Counted from the first letter of the stretch, positions 1-11,800 are shown. The stretch is DNA of 64,000 nt from Proteles cristata cristata (GCA_017311185.1 JAESUZ010003107.1:124001-188000); one strand, 5' to 3'. The notes: generated by a model not told the origin, from the letters alone. Numbers and translations are program-made.

Positions 1-400
1 GTAGAGAGAGGCACCACTGCCTAAGGGCGCCTGGTATTACCAGCCAGTTCCTCCAGGCCATAAGCAAACTGAGCACCTCGTGCAAACTCACTCTCCTCAG
101 GCTCCTTGCTCCCCAGTCAAGCCAGGCTGCCTCTAAAGCCTGGACCTCAGGTCAGCTACTTCAGTGTCGTCCTTTCCATGTCCCTGTCCCTTCGACCTGC
201 ACTGGGTCTGCAATACTGGTGCCCAGCACCAATCATTTCTGTCACCTTTCACATCCCTGCTTCCTGGTCTTAAAGGCCTGCAGAAGCAAAGTGAATGGAG
301 TTCAAGGTCATGCTGTCAAACTGATTGCCTCTCCTCTCTTCTGCTCCCTCGACCTCACAACATTGGATACTTCAGAGCATGGGCTGAGACTGCCATAGCT
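1..400. other. Unique sequence, no gene seen
   Basis: This is mixed CT-rich mammalian unique sequence. A short stretch near 410-450 resembles the last bases of an L2 or MIR element (a cagtacctggtacaca-like string). The small open frames here show no codon structure or domain that I recognise. Confidence 0.5.
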
Positions 401-756
401 CAGAAAACTTGATAGGGTCCAGCACAGTACCTGGTACACAAGCCAAGGGGGTATATTTGGGGAAGCTGTTTACGATATAAAGACATTGAGCCCATCCCCA
501 ACTCCATCTCACTTCTGTTTCTCTGTCCACTCTTCCCACTTGCTCTGCTCTGAATACAAAATGTCCTTTGCACTTTTCCAAAAGCATCCCCATTGGGACC
601 CCAGGCCCCCAGTTCTGCCTGCCCAGAGTCCTTGCACTCCCCTTCTCCCCTATTTCCTTTCCTCCTCCTCTTCCTCCTTTCATAATTCTCCTTCTTTACT
701 TTTTTGTAACTTTAGTATATGTGATGCCGAAGCAAACACTACTTTTTTGTAACTTG

Positions 757-1265
757 AAAAGATTGTTGTAAAATATACATCACATTTCATGGTTGAATTT
801 ACCATTTCAACCATCTTTCTGAGTACAGTTCTGTGGCATGAAGGACACTCACACTAGTGTGCACCCATCACCACTGTCCATCTCCAGAACTTTTTTCATC
901 AAAACTAAAACTGCACTCATTAAACAGCAACTCATTCCTCCCTCCCCCGCCACACCCCAAGGCCTGGCCACCACCACCCCACTCTCTGTCTTTTTGAGTT
1001 TGGCTACTCCAAGAATGTCATAGAAGTGGAATCATTCACTATCTGTCCTTCTGTGACTGGCTTATCTTACTTGGCGTAACATCTTCAAGGTTCATCCATG
1101 TTTCAGAATTCCCATCCTCTTTAAAGCTGAATAATACTCCATCGTATGTACACACCACACTTAATCTATTCACCTGTCAGTAGATTCATAGGCTGCTTCC
1201 AGCTTTTGTCTATTATAAGTGATACTATCGTAAACACGGGGACACCCACTTCTTAGCATCCTCTT
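757..1265 (-). mobile_element. L1 LINE fragment, old mammalian L1M type, 3' end, antisense
   Basis: The plus strand reads as the reverse complement of an old L1 3' region. Recognisable stretches are the accatttcaaccat run, the block around ccatctccagaactttttt, the aagtggaatcattca region near 1026 and the gctgaataatactccat block near 1126. No coding capacity remains. Family assignment to the L1MB/L1MC group is from memory of the consensus. Confidence 0.8.
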
Positions 1266-1539
1266 AATCTTCACCTTTGTTTCTTTCCTTTCCGGTTGGA
1301 TACCCAAACCCACACAATATTCAGCAGCCACTAAGCCTGCCATTCCAGGACAATCCTAGTTTCATATCATTTTTTTCTGTTGTCCCAACAAGCCACAAAA
1401 AGTCCCAGAAATTCCAATAAATTTTCTCCCTCTGTCTCTTATATCCAGAAGAGACACAAAAGTCCTTTATAAGATCTTGATTCCTCCCACCTCAGGGAAT
1501 TTTATTACCTTTAAAAGTCCCTCCCACAGTCAATAAAGA

Positions 1540-2110
1540 GCGAATATCTTTGCCTGGCCCTGCCACCTCCAGGTATCATCTCCGCCCTTCCATTTACTGC
1601 CAAACCTCTCTGAGCGTTCCACGCATGCTTCTTCCGCTTCCTCACCCCCTGCCACTTTCTTAATGCCTTGCAATCTGGCTTTGGCAGAACAACTCTCCTG
1701 AAGCTGCTCTTGCCAAGGTCACCAGTGACTTCTTTTCCAAACAAGTTTCAATTGTTCTAGTTCTTGGTTATCAAATAAATACTTCATTGTAGAAAAATTG
1801 GCAAGTACGGCATAGGGCAGAGGAACAGAAGAAGGATTACCCATCCATGATCCCACCACCATGAGCAAAGGACTATGAGCATCTTGGCATACTTCCTTCC
1901 AGTCTTTTTTTCTTTATTCCAATCATTTTCTTACTTTTCACTATCCTCATCTTTCCTGATCCCTGTAGCGGTTAAGGTTTTTAGATATTTACTTCCTGAA
2001 ACTCCCTCCTCTGGCCTGCTTCTCTGGTGTCTGCTCCAGTCTTACTGCCCATTTCCTTTGCGAGCTGCTCTCTCACTGAATTTCACCAGGATTTAAATGG
2101 TGGCTGAGTT
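1540..2110 (+). mobile_element. L2 LINE, reverse-transcriptase region, decayed
   Basis: The stretch at about 1668-1735 (caatctggctttggcagaac, then gctcttgccaaggtcaccag) matches the L2 reverse-transcriptase segment that encodes a QSGF...TETALAKVTNDLL-like peptide. About 1985-2040 resembles the later LLETLLSLGFSD...WF segment. Frames are broken by stops and frameshifts, so this is a dead copy. About 1770-1930 looks like a separate insertion, possibly an L1 3' fragment because of its atcccaccaccatgagcaaa string. The L2 3' tail at 2240-2520 probably belongs to the same element. Confidence 0.65.
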
Positions 2111-2239
2111 GAGGACTCCGTAAGCGTGACAGGATATGTCCAGCCAAGTAGTGACCCACGGCATGTTACTATTGGAATTCAGGAGTAAAGGTGAGGTGAT
2201 GAAAGCAGGCTACCAAAACCCAAAGTAGGGTGCCTCCAC

Positions 2240-2520
2240 CCACTCATTTGCCTGACAAACTCCCACCATCCTTCAAATCCTTATCCAGAGGTCACCTCTT
2301 CTGTAAGGTCTTCCTTGACTCCCCAGGCAGGGCCAGTCACTCTCTCCTCTGTTCTTGTCTCTTTTCCCTCAATGTGCTATCCATCCTTCTATCAAAGAAG
2401 TAACCACCTTGCTTACAACAGATCTACTACCTGACTACATTCTTCTCTAGACTGGGAACTCCTTGAGGACAGGGACCCTCTGTTATTGACCCTTGAGTTC
2501 CCTGAATCTAGTAGAAAACC
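2240..2520 (+). mobile_element. L2 LINE 3' end
   Basis: This carries the typical L2 3' region: a tcttccttgactcccca block followed by agactgggaactccttgagg and acagggaccctctg. It lies downstream of, and in the same orientation as, the L2 RT remnant at 1540-2110, which fits one ancient element. Confidence 0.75.
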
Positions 2521-2921
2521 CACTAGCTAGTTCTGAGCCCAGAGAGGGCAGCTGACTTGTCCAAGGTCACATAGGCATCTATAGACCAAGACCACCAAAC
2601 CCCAGGCCTGTGGAACTCCTGGTCCTGAGTTGTTTTTACAGCACTGTGATGGAACCATGATTATGTAGCACTAAGAGAAAGGGTATGGTATGCCTGCCAG
2701 GAAACCTTAGACACCCAGATGCAAAGGAGCAGTGAAGGACTGGTAAGGAATGTGAAGGAAAGCAGAGACATGATCAGAGTTGCATTGGTACCTGCCGCTA
2801 TGAGAGGTAGTCCTCGCTGCCCCATCACCCACCCCACCAAGACTAACTAGAGCTTCCTAGATTTTAACTCCATATTCCAGGAAACCCTCCCTCAAACATA
2901 AGTCAATATCTCTCCCCCAAC

Positions 2922-2940
2922 ACACACACACACACACACA
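2922..2940. repeat. (CA)n microsatellite
   Basis: About nine CA units immediately precede the A/T-rich tail of the antisense SINE at 2943-3222. Confidence 0.9.
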
Positions 2941-2942
2941 TC

Positions 2943-3222
<280 letters not shown>

Positions 3223-3449
3223 TAAACACAAAACATTTTCAATACAGAAAGGAAACAGCATGAGCCAAAGCATGGGAATGAGCTAGTGTCTGGTGCTAGA
3301 AAACGACTAATCAACCAGCAGCTTCTGGGATAACCCTTCTTGGCTTTAAGAATGCTCCCAAGATGCTCCTGAGTCATGCCCCAAACTTTCTTTCCATTGA
3401 TACAGCAGTTCCAGCAACATGACATTGGTGTCATGTGGGGCATGGGGTG

Positions 3450-3660
3450 TGGAAGGATCGTGGGCTTTGAAGACCAAACAATCAGAGCTGAAATCCTGGG
3501 TCTGCCTTTTACTGGCAAGTCAGCTAATGTTTGGAGCCTTAGTTTCCTCATCTGCAAAACAAGGATTATAATACCTACCTTGGACATCATTGTAAGGATT
3601 ACATGCAGTAATCTTGAGCATGTAGTAGCTGTTCAATAAGTGGTACATAGCATCAACCTC
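3450..3660 (+). mobile_element. MIR SINE
   Basis: The MIR order is visible: gggctttgaagacc, then gaaatcctgggtctgcc, then agtttcctcatctgcaaaac, then a ctgttcaataagtggt tail. It is highly diverged, as expected for this ancient family. Confidence 0.85.
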
Positions 3661-3864
3661 CTTGTAATTACTATTTTGAGGGCTCCTATTTTCACACGTA
3701 AACAATGCTGGTGAACAACCCGGTCATCGGAGGGAGTTAGTCAGATTTCTCTGTCCTCACCCTTTGCCTTGTCTATTTTTGCTGAGATGAGAGGGAATCA
3801 GAAGAGCCGGGTCTTTAAAAAAGAGAGAGAGGGGGAGAAAAAACTGATACTTTACCGGAGGGGA

Positions 3865-4099
3865 GGTCGGGGGAGGGGTGAAATTGGGTAAGGGAATTAA
3901 AGAATACACTTATCAAAAGAAAAAAAGTAGGGGCGCCTGGGTGGCTTAGTCGGTTAAGCGTCTGACTTTCGCTTAGGTCATGATCTCGCGGTTCGTGCGT
4001 TCGAGCCCCGCGTCGGGCTCTGTGCTGACTGCCAGCTCAGAGCCTGGAGCCTGTTTCAGAGTCTGTGACTCCCTCTCTCTCTGACCCTCCCTGCTCACG

Positions 4100-4135
<36 letters not shown>

Positions 4136-4290
4136 GAAATAAATAAAACATTTAAAAAAAAAAAGAAAAAAGTACATTTATCATAATGAACACTGAGTAA
4201 TGTATAGAATTATTGAATCGCTATAGTGTACACCTGAAACTGATATAACACTATATGTTAACTAACTGGAATTAAAATAACAACTTAAAA
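3865..4290 (+). mobile_element. Carnivore-type L1 3' end, split by a SINE
   Basis: The ending tgtacacctgaaactgatat, then atatgttaactaactggaat and an A-rich tail is the typical 3' end of carnivore L1 elements. The upstream part (3865-3929) and downstream part (4161-4290) are separated by the felid SINE at 3930-4160. Confidence 0.8.
3930..4160 (+). mobile_element. Young felid tRNA-Lys SINE
   Basis: The head ggggcgcctgggtggcttag is intact. An A box is present (tggcttagtcgg); the B box is cgttcgagcc, with its first base changed from the consensus ggttcganncc. It has a (TC)n run near 4103-4131, a tagaaataaataaaa tail and an A-rich target-site duplication (about 3915-3929 and 4161-4174). It sits inside a carnivore L1 3' end and is therefore younger than it. 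Confidence 0.95.
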
Positions 4291-4304
4291 AAGGAAGAAA
4301 AAAG

Positions 4305-4450
4305 AAGACCTGGATCCATGCTACACTTGGCTATATGACTTTGAGCAAAGCATTTCAAACTCAGTGTCTCCACCTTTAAAATGGGGCTGGTAACTGCTAC
4401 CCCAAAGGCTTGTTGGGAAGATTTCATGATGCATGTGTGTTAAAGCCGCT
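4305..4450 (+). mobile_element. MIR SINE fragment
   Basis: It shows a gacctggatccatgctaca start, tatgactttgagcaaagcat and a cacctttaaaatggggctgg block, all in MIR order. Diverged. Confidence 0.75.
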
Positions 4451-4459
4451 GCCAACATA

Positions 4460-5487
4460 CTCCAAGTCCTCAGTCAAGGTTTTGGAAATCCTTGCCCTCC
4501 CGGCCACCCTCCCAGAGCCCGGCGTGCGGCCCAGGGCTGGGCTGCAGGTCAGAGTTGCTGGGTGGTGCGTGGGGTGGGGTGGAGGCAGAGCCCAGAGCTG
4601 AATGCACAAATAACCAGCCATCCCAGTCTTGCTTCAAAAGTCCTGGTCTCCAACCCTTTAATCATGGAGCTGCTCTTCCCTGGCTAGCCTCCAGGTCCCG
4701 CCCGCCCACTTCCCAGGCAGAGAAGTGCCTATGAAGGGAGCCTGGGTCTCTGCAGCCTGCCTGCTTTGCATGGCATGCTCACTAATAGATCCCAGGAACC
4801 CAGGGGGCTGTCTCTCAGCTGACTCACCCTGTACCCAACGTCCCCCACCCCACCTCATAAGCTAGGTTCTGGACTCCCCACATCACCCCATCTCTGATTG
4901 GGCCTATCCATCAGCCCTGCTGGGCTGGAAAATGGGCTCAATAGGACAGTGTCCTTCATAGTGACCACTTTTTACAAAGCAAAGCATCAATCCCCAACGC
5001 CTGATAGTTCCAAGCATTCTCATGGGACAATGGAAACCTAATATTAGAAAGTGAGCCAGTCTCAGAAAATCCAGGACATGTGTTTGCCATGTTGATTACC
5101 AGCCCCCCTCACTGTAGGCGAACCTCTCTTTAGGCAACGCGGAGTATTCCTCTGGGATCAGGAGTGAGAAGTATGTTGGGGCTTGGGGGTGGGGAGAGGG
5201 GATTTCATGTGAAATCACATTTGGCAACTTCAGTCGTATTTTTAATGCACTAATGGAGTTGGCTTCTTGAAGAAAAGAACCAGTGATTCTTTTTCATATG
5301 GGAATGAATTCATATGGGAAAGAGTTCCAATAGAAGGAGCTATTTTTAGATTTGGGTATACTAGATTTGCTTAGACGGAGGCTCACGAGTATTCAGTTTG
5401 CAACCCTCTCATTTGAGGTTTCCTTCTCTGAGTATCCGTGGTGTTGAAATTCAGCTGCCAGCCCTGTTACACTCCCCCCCAACACAG
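4460..5487. other. Unique sequence, no gene seen
   Basis: GC-rich to mixed unique sequence. The overlapping short open frames at 4410-4858 occur on both strands, which indicates base composition and not coding. I see no splice-framed exon. Confidence 0.5.
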
Positions 5488-5720
5488 GGTGACACGGTGG
5501 AGTGGACAGCCCCTGGGCATTAGTACCAGCAGGGCCTGGGTTTGAATCTCCGTCTACCACGTCCCAGCCAGATACACATCTTATAGTCTGCATTAGCCTC
5601 GGAGCCAAAGCTCTGAAGGCTGGAGCTGGGGAGGTGGGGTGGGGTGCAATATCCTTTCCTGATAGATCGGGTGGGAGAATTAAATCAGGTCATGTTCATA
5701 AGTCACTGAGCATTTGCTGG
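5488..5720 (+). mobile_element. MIR SINE
   Basis: The core is gcagggcctgggtttgaatc followed by a tctaccacgtcccagcc block; the distal part (gagaattaaatcaggtcatg) fits the MIR 3' region. An insertion or heavy divergence lies around 5600-5660. Confidence 0.7.
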
Positions 5721-6049
5721 GGCACGGAAGAGATGAGGCCACAAGATTCCCTCCCCCCAGGACTCTGCCTTCAGAAGTTCTTAAAAAATAACATCTGCCA
5801 GCTTAGGGAGCACATCTGTCTGTTCCCCAACACACCATTAAGGCCTGCTAACCTGAGCACATCCTGCTTTTGTAAATCATCTTCAGCCAGGGCTCCCCTT
5901 ATCCCACATGAGCCCCTCCTCCTGAGTCTGAGCTCTGGCAGACAATGAGGCTGCAAGATTAGAGCAGACCAAAGCACCTTGGCGAGAACGCCCGCTGATC
6001 ACTGCTTCCCTCCACCCAGGCATGGCTAGCCCATGGCACCCTCACAAGT

Positions 6050-6200
6050 CACAGAATCCTAGAATCCTGTGGCTGGAAATGTCATTTGCTTCCTGCTCCC
6101 TGTGGTACAAACCAGGAAACTGAGGCCAGGGGGAGACAGCATGTATACAATGTCACACAGCTGGTTAGTGGCAGAAATGACAGTGGGACCCTTAGGAAAC
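6050..6200 (-). mobile_element. MIR-family fragment, antisense
   Basis: It reads accaggaaactgaggccagg then tgtcacacagctggttagtg, which is the reverse complement of the MIR core. The start near 6050 (cacagaatcctagaatcctg) suggests the MIR3 variant. Confidence 0.8.
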
Positions 6201-6409
6201 ACAGAATGTCCTCTCTCCCCTGTTTCCCCCCGGAAGGGCTGCAGGTCTGGGCTCCCCGGGAGCCTGCATTCCACTCGGGCAAGAACTGTGTCCCTCATTA
6301 GTCCACACCCAGAGTTCTGAGTAAGTGGTGTTGGCTGATGGCTGACAGAATTCTTCACAAAGGAAGATTTAAAAAGAGCATTGGAAGCCTCCTGGTTTTC
6401 CATCCTTGT

Positions 6410-6680
6410 CTTTGGGAGGCAGTGTGGTGCCGAGAAAGAATGCAGACCTGGAGCCAAGACACTTGGGTTCTGTAAAATGCAACAAGCTCACATATACCAA
6501 GTGACCGGCACAGCGCTGGGTTCATGGAACATGCTAGATAGTGGGGGCCACCATCTGGTATAATAGTCCTGATTCTGCCACCGAGTGACCTTGCGCAAGT
6601 CAACAATCCTCTCAGAGTCTCGGTTCTCTGGAGAAGAGGAACAATGACAGCCTCAGCTTACCTCCCAGGGGAGATCAGTT
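6410..6680 (+). mobile_element. MIR SINE, split or rearranged
   Basis: A first half (gtggtgccgagaaagaatgc, gagccaagacacttgggttc) and a second half (gattctgccaccgagtgacc, agtctcggttctctgg) are both MIR-like. About 80 bases of other sequence separate them. Confidence 0.65.
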
Positions 6681-6689
6681 CTCCCGCGG

Positions 6690-6800
6690 ATTTTGCAGGG
6701 CTTCCCAGAGGAGGTGACATTCGAGAGAGGAGATGAGCTTACTACAAGTTCAAGGATGAGACAGGAATCTCAGGTTGAAGGAGTCACAAGACAACAGTGA
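6690..6800 (-). mobile_element. L2 LINE fragment, antisense
   Basis: The string gcttcccagaggaggtgaca is a hallmark of the antisense L2 3' region; the following bases are diverged. Confidence 0.6.
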
Positions 6801-6829
6801 TTCAAGGAGAAAACTATGGGATGGATGAA

Positions 6830-8070
6830 GAGGACCCCTTCTGGTGGCCATGAAACACAGAGCCCTGAAGCTTCTACGTACACACAGTCTTTACTCCCCC
6901 ATTGTCACCCAAGGACTGGGGGGCCTGAGGAGAACCGACATGACCAGAGCCCCCACCGCTTGCCCTGCGTGTAGCCTACCTTGTTTCACCCTCCCCACTG
7001 CCCTGGCAGACCTGACAGGACTCCTACAACCAAAGGGTAATTGCCTCAGGTCAAGCAGGCTGAGCACGGAGGGGCCAGGATGAAAGCCCAACACGCCCAG
7101 GGCCCAGCACATCTCCCCGTGAGCCACAGGCCCCAGCGTCATTCTCTCAGGCCCCCATAAAATCCAGAGAGCTCTCCTCACCCCTCACCTCAGTGCCTCG
7201 AACCCCACACTCCCTGGAAGGACTTCTAGCAAGTCAGTGTCCTTGCCAAGACTCAGGAGCAGGACTTAAGCTGGTGCCTCTGACCCAGACATGGGTTACA
7301 GGTGTCTGTGTTCATGAAACCTCTGAGATCGCATGCAAACCCACACGTGTGTGCATGGACATGCATGTGCACACTCATGCACAAATCTGCACTTTTCTGA
7401 GGAGCAGCCTCCAGCTTCCTCAGCTGGTCAGGGAGAGCCACACCTCAGCATGGGTAGGAACCTCCAGACTCCACAACCTTCCGCAGCTGCGACACCAGAG
7501 GGACCCTTGAACTCCAAGTGAGAACCGCGGCCCGCCTGAGCACCTACCAGCGCCAGGCCCTGCAGCCGAGGGAAGGCTCGGACTCCTTCAGGCTTCAGGG
7601 AGCTCGCATCATATCTCAACAGACTCAGTGCACTTGTGCAGGTTGTTTCTGTTCCGTCCTCCATGGAGGCTGAGCTAGAGGCTGCTGAGCCCTTACGGGT
7701 CTTATAGGGGAAAATGGAAATGAAGGGGCAGACTGGGATTTGGGCTTCTGGAAGTATCCGGGGTGGGGTGTGTTGCAAGAGTAGCAGCTGGCCCTGAGCT
7801 GTGGGTGCTGACAGAGCAGAGAGGATCTGCCCTTCCCCCTCAGGTTGGGACAGATGAGGAGTGAGTGACAGCAGCAGGTCCAAGCCAAGTGGCCTGATGG
7901 GGCTCTCAGGGGCTCTTCAGCCACCACAGAGGCCCCGGAAATACCAGGGCTGGGAGGGGTGGTGGGGGTGGGCCACCTCTCCCAGGCACCCTTTGCTGCC
8001 ATCAGACCCATTGTGTCTCCCCAGCCAGGCCCCAAGCTTCCTTTCCTATCAGGCTCCAACACCATACTCA
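6830..8070. other. Unique GC-rich sequence, no gene seen
   Basis: No repeat or exon is recognised. A weak purine/pyrimidine-alternating patch (gcatgtgcaca-like) lies at about 7335-7385. Open frames overlap on both strands with proline- and serine-rich composition typical of GC-rich noncoding DNA. Confidence 0.5.
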
Positions 8071-8074
8071 GAAA

Positions 8075-8350
8075 GACCTTGTATGTTTTTCAAATTAATG
8101 CAATTAAGAGCATTAAAGTTTGCAAACGATAGAGTTTTTCATTTTCCTTTTATTTGATTAGAGAAATTCCCACCGCACGGTTCTTCCAAATGAAACCCAG
8201 ACCCGAGGCCCATTGTTCCGGGGGCTTCCATGAGAATGTGTTACCTTTCAATCTCACACACTAATGTGTTTAGCGTTACAGTCCCCCCCGGGCGGCTGCA
8301 GGAAGGATCTGGAGCCTTGATTAAAGCGGTCTTTGCTGGGCAGGAATGTG
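8075..8350. promoter_or_regulatory. Candidate conserved noncoding element or enhancer
   Basis: This AT-rich island in GC-rich unique DNA has clustered homeodomain-type TAAT cores (aaattaatgcaattaagagc at about 8093-8112), a SOX-like cattgtt near 8212, a ttgattaaagc string near 8318 and a TEAD-like ggaatgt near 8343. No repeat resemblance is seen. The function is inferred from motifs and composition only. Confidence 0.35.
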
Positions 8351-9090
8351 GGCTCCTCCACCGGGGAGTCATGGAGGGGCTGGGTGTTTGCTCGCCAGGC
8401 CACTGCTCACAGGGCCGCTGGGCTGGGGTCTGGGTGCACGGACAGTGTGCCCGGCTGCCATCAGGCATTTTCCCCTCTCTTCTGCCTTTCCTCCCAGACC
8501 TCCTATACCACCAGCTCTACCCAGCATACTCACATGCGACAATACAGTCCCCACCCATACCCACCCTCTCCTATCACTCTCGTCGAAGCTTCTCTCCTCT
8601 TGCCTATCTTCTGTCCCCCGGCTGGTGCTGGGCTTCCCGGCCACCTCTCCGTGGTCAGCTCTGTTCAGAGGCAGCATTCAAGAAATCACACAGATCACAC
8701 TGTTCCTCCCTCCACTGGGCCCAGAGCTCCAAGGTGAAGAGCAGATTTAGAGCCAAAAGTGAAAAATTGATTAGAGGAATATGTAAGGATAGGCCTGGGA
8801 AAGGGAGGAGAGCGGGTCATAACCCCTGTTAAAAATGCGACAGAGTGCCAAATTTAAACAGGATGTTAAGTCTACACCGCTCCCAACCCAAATCACCAAA
8901 GGCTCAGTGCTGGGAGGCCCAGGCTCCTTCCTCCTCCAACTGGAGCGGCTGGTCCTGGCCCCGGGGTGGCTGAGCAGGCCGTGTGCTGCCAACACCCCAG
9001 GACGGGGAGCTGGCGGGACTTCTCTGCCCCGACGGCTCGTGTCCTGCAGACCTTCAACAGCCCGAGCCAGGGTCCTAGGAGACACCATCA
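8350..9090. other. Unique GC-rich sequence
   Basis: It contains a 200-codon open frame (plus strand, 8230-8832) and overlapping frames on both strands. None shows a domain or a splice-bounded structure that I recognise. Short AT-rich patches occur at about 8750-8780 and 8828-8875. Confidence 0.45.
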
Positions 9091-9094
9091 AGAC

Positions 9095-9175
9095 CTGGCC
9101 CAAATTAGGCAAAACTGAAAAACAATTGGGCTGGTGAGCTAGAATCCAAACTAAAAATAAGCCTGTCAGGTCTCA
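9095..9175. promoter_or_regulatory. Candidate regulatory island with MEF2-type site
   Basis: This short AT-rich patch contains ctaaaaataa at 9151-9160, an exact match to the MEF2 consensus CTA(A/T)4TA(A/G), plus aacaattggg just upstream. A single-motif match is weak evidence. Confidence 0.25.
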
Positions 9176-9179
9176 GAGG

Positions 9180-10195
9180 CCCTGCCACTCCTGGGTCCCG
9201 AGGAGTTGGAGGGCTTGTGAGAGAAGCAGGATCCACCTTCACCCCCTGCCAAAGCTGCCCAGACCCGGCTGCATTCCAGATGCCCCAGAGTCATTCCGCA
9301 GGCCTCCTGGGGGACCACGTCCCGCGGAGCAGAGCTGGCACCGGAGGGGTTCAGAAAGGAGCACTGTCCCCGCCCCCCCCCCCCAGGGTGGTTAAAGCAG
9401 CATGGGACATAGTGCTTCAGGTTGTCCTGGTGGTAACGTTCTCTGAGGGACGGGAGTCTCCCGCAGCAGAACCGGCAGGGACCAACCCGTACTTGCAAAT
9501 ACAAAGTCCTCTGGCCCCACGAGACTGAGAAAGGGACCTACCCCAGACTGAGCCTTCCCTTACCATCTCCCTTCCAGGCCACCGCAGAGCTCTGTACCTG
9601 GTTGTACCTGGGCAGCCCCAGCCCATTCACACGCTCAGATTTGCCTTTAAAGAAGGCTTCTTCTCGATGCAGAATAGAGGCAGGGAGGCTGGTGCCTACT
9701 TGGAGCAAGGGAAGATGGAGCTGAAGTAAAGCTATGGCAGAGGGTAGGAGAAGGGGGAGGACCAGAGGGATGACTCAGCCAGTTCAGAACCAGGTCCCCC
9801 GCCTCCACCTGAGCTGCTGCTTCATTTATTCTCTACTCAGTCCTAAGGGAGAAAAATACCCCCACATGGGCTGGGAAAGTTGGGGGACTGATTTGCAAGG
9901 CTAAGTGAGAGGAGTTCACTGTCCTTTTGTGTGTGCAGACACTCACTCAGGCAATACTTGGCCGATGAGATAAATCCACCTACACCTTTAAGCTGTACCT
10001 CCCCACGCAGGGTCCAGAAGGTCTAACCCTTGGATCAGTCCCAAGGTTCTGCTGCAAACATCTGCCAGGGCCAACAGCCCCCAGGTAGCAGATGCCTAAT
10101 GTGAACTGCATTTGGATGAAGAAGGAGTTGGAGAAGGCAGTGTGAGGGAATCTGGATTGCAGTGGAAACTGCTCAGGAATTTGGCTTCACGTCCA
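9180..10195. other. Unique sequence, no gene seen
   Basis: Mostly GC-rich unique DNA with a short poly-C run near 9368-9384. No repeat or exon is recognised. Confidence 0.5.
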
Positions 10196-10199
10196 AGTT

Positions 10200-10500
10200 G
10201 ATTCTTCCTAGACAATCACCTTAATGTGGGTATCTCTTGGTTACCCATGCTTCAGGGAAGGATGGAGAGGGGGTGGATGATATCAAAGGTGAATAATCCA
10301 AAGACTATTTCTGATTATTCCTATTGGACTTTGCCAGTTGGCTTTTTTTCCCCCTGCTGGGAAACTTGCTTTCCTAAGCAGGATTTTCTTTGACTAATTT
10401 TCAAAATTTACTCATGATTTCCAACCACGAACAATGCTTCCCCGAGATGACCAGGCTTGGCTTTATCCTGAGCTCCATTGAAACCACAAAAACAGAAAGC
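10200..10500. promoter_or_regulatory. Candidate conserved noncoding element or enhancer
   Basis: It carries an atcaaagg TCF/LEF-type site (10282-10289) five bases before a taatcc bicoid/OTX/PITX-type site (10294-10299), followed by AT-rich sequence up to a gatttccaaccacgaacaat stretch. No repeat resemblance is seen. Regulatory status is inferred. Confidence 0.35.
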
Positions 10501-10504
10501 AGGG

Positions 10505-11555
10505 GGTGGGGATGGCGATTAACTGAGATGGTACTGGGGGCCAGGCACCCTTACTGAGGGATCAGGCTTGGTTGTAGACAAGTCCCGGGATAAAGAAACT
10601 GCCAGGGAGATTCTAGCTGCTGGGATCAGTGCCGGCCCACTCTGTCCCTGTTCATTCTCCACGGGAAGGCCCTGAAAGGATGTGGCCACAGGCATACAAA
10701 GGCCTAAGTGGTGGATTGGTCAGAAATGGAAAAGTAAGCTTGAATTATATGGGGTTGGGGCGAGGGATAGTGGCCCAGGTAATAGGCTGGTTTCCACAGA
10801 AGATAGGGAATAGGAGGGTGTTCCAAAGGGTTATGGAAACATTCTAATCTAAGCTAGCACCTATATTCCTGTAGAGCCATCAGCACAGAGGCTCAGAACA
10901 ATACAAGACCACTTAGGAGCCAGTGTCCATGCACTGGGGGCCTCTGTGGGGCCCAGAGAAGATGGGGGAAAGGCACCATTCTCTATCCTGTGCACATCGC
11001 TCCACCCCCTCTGAGCTCACAGTCCAAGAGGCACTGCAGCAAGGATTCTTCTCTGAGTTTCAATTTTCATGGAAATGAACCATTTTATCTCAGAACACAG
11101 GGTGAGGTGGGGGGAGGAATGAATTCCCTTTCCTTAATGCAGATGGACTAAATCCCTGTGCCTCTTACTTTAAAAAAAGAAATCCAAAAGCTGCTGCCAT
11201 TTGCTCTGTTGGATGCCAGCTGATAACTCAAAGCCAGGAGAATAAATTCAGAGGCTAGGTGGCTTGTAGCTCCTCTGCCTGGGCCCCCAGTGGAGCTGCC
11301 TCCACTACCTCTCCTGGTTGCCAAGGGGCTCAGGAAGATCAGAGCAGGGCTGGGGGTAAGGGGCAATCTGACTTAGAGGAAAATGACCGCTAAGGAGGAC
11401 TGGAACTCTTTGAGCCAAAAGACCAGTGTCTTCAGGAAGGGTTTCACAAAATACTGACTAGTTTGCTTCCCTAGCTTCAGCCCAGGACTGATTCAGTCAA
11501 CATCAACCCACACATGGCTCAGCCATGTTTTCTCTACCTGCAGATCCTTAAGCCT
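10505..11555. other. Unique sequence, no gene seen
   Basis: Mixed composition with no recognised repeat. Small open frames (10629-10847 plus, 11148-11366 minus) have no domain signal. Confidence 0.45.
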
Positions 11556-11559
11556 TGTA

Positions 11560-11800
11560 TTCAGCAACAACCTAGCACTAATTGACTGAGCTCTGACTCT
11601 ACACCAGGCACTTACTTGCACTCCCCCACTAACAATCCTGAGAGCAGACAGTAGTATTATCCCCACTTTGCAGACTGTGGAACTGAGGCCTGTGAGATTA
11701 GGTAACCTCCTTTAGGTCATGCAAAAATTAGTAGCAGAACTAGGATTCGAACTCACGTATCTGATTTCTGAAACTGTGCTCTTCATTGCTAAGTTAGGTC
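11560..11800 (-). mobile_element. MIR SINE, antisense
   Basis: The strings gtggaactgaggcctgtgag, then gtaacctcctttaggtcatg and aggattcgaactcacgtatc are the reverse complement of the MIR core, which itself descends from a tRNA. Confidence 0.85.

Noticed and set aside
8230..8832. 200-codon plus-strand frame
   Set aside because: Overlaps an enhancer-like AT-rich island and other-frame ORFs; no domain.
9368..9384. Poly-C run as a functional element
   Set aside because: Too short and isolated to interpret; could also be a sequencing-length artefact.
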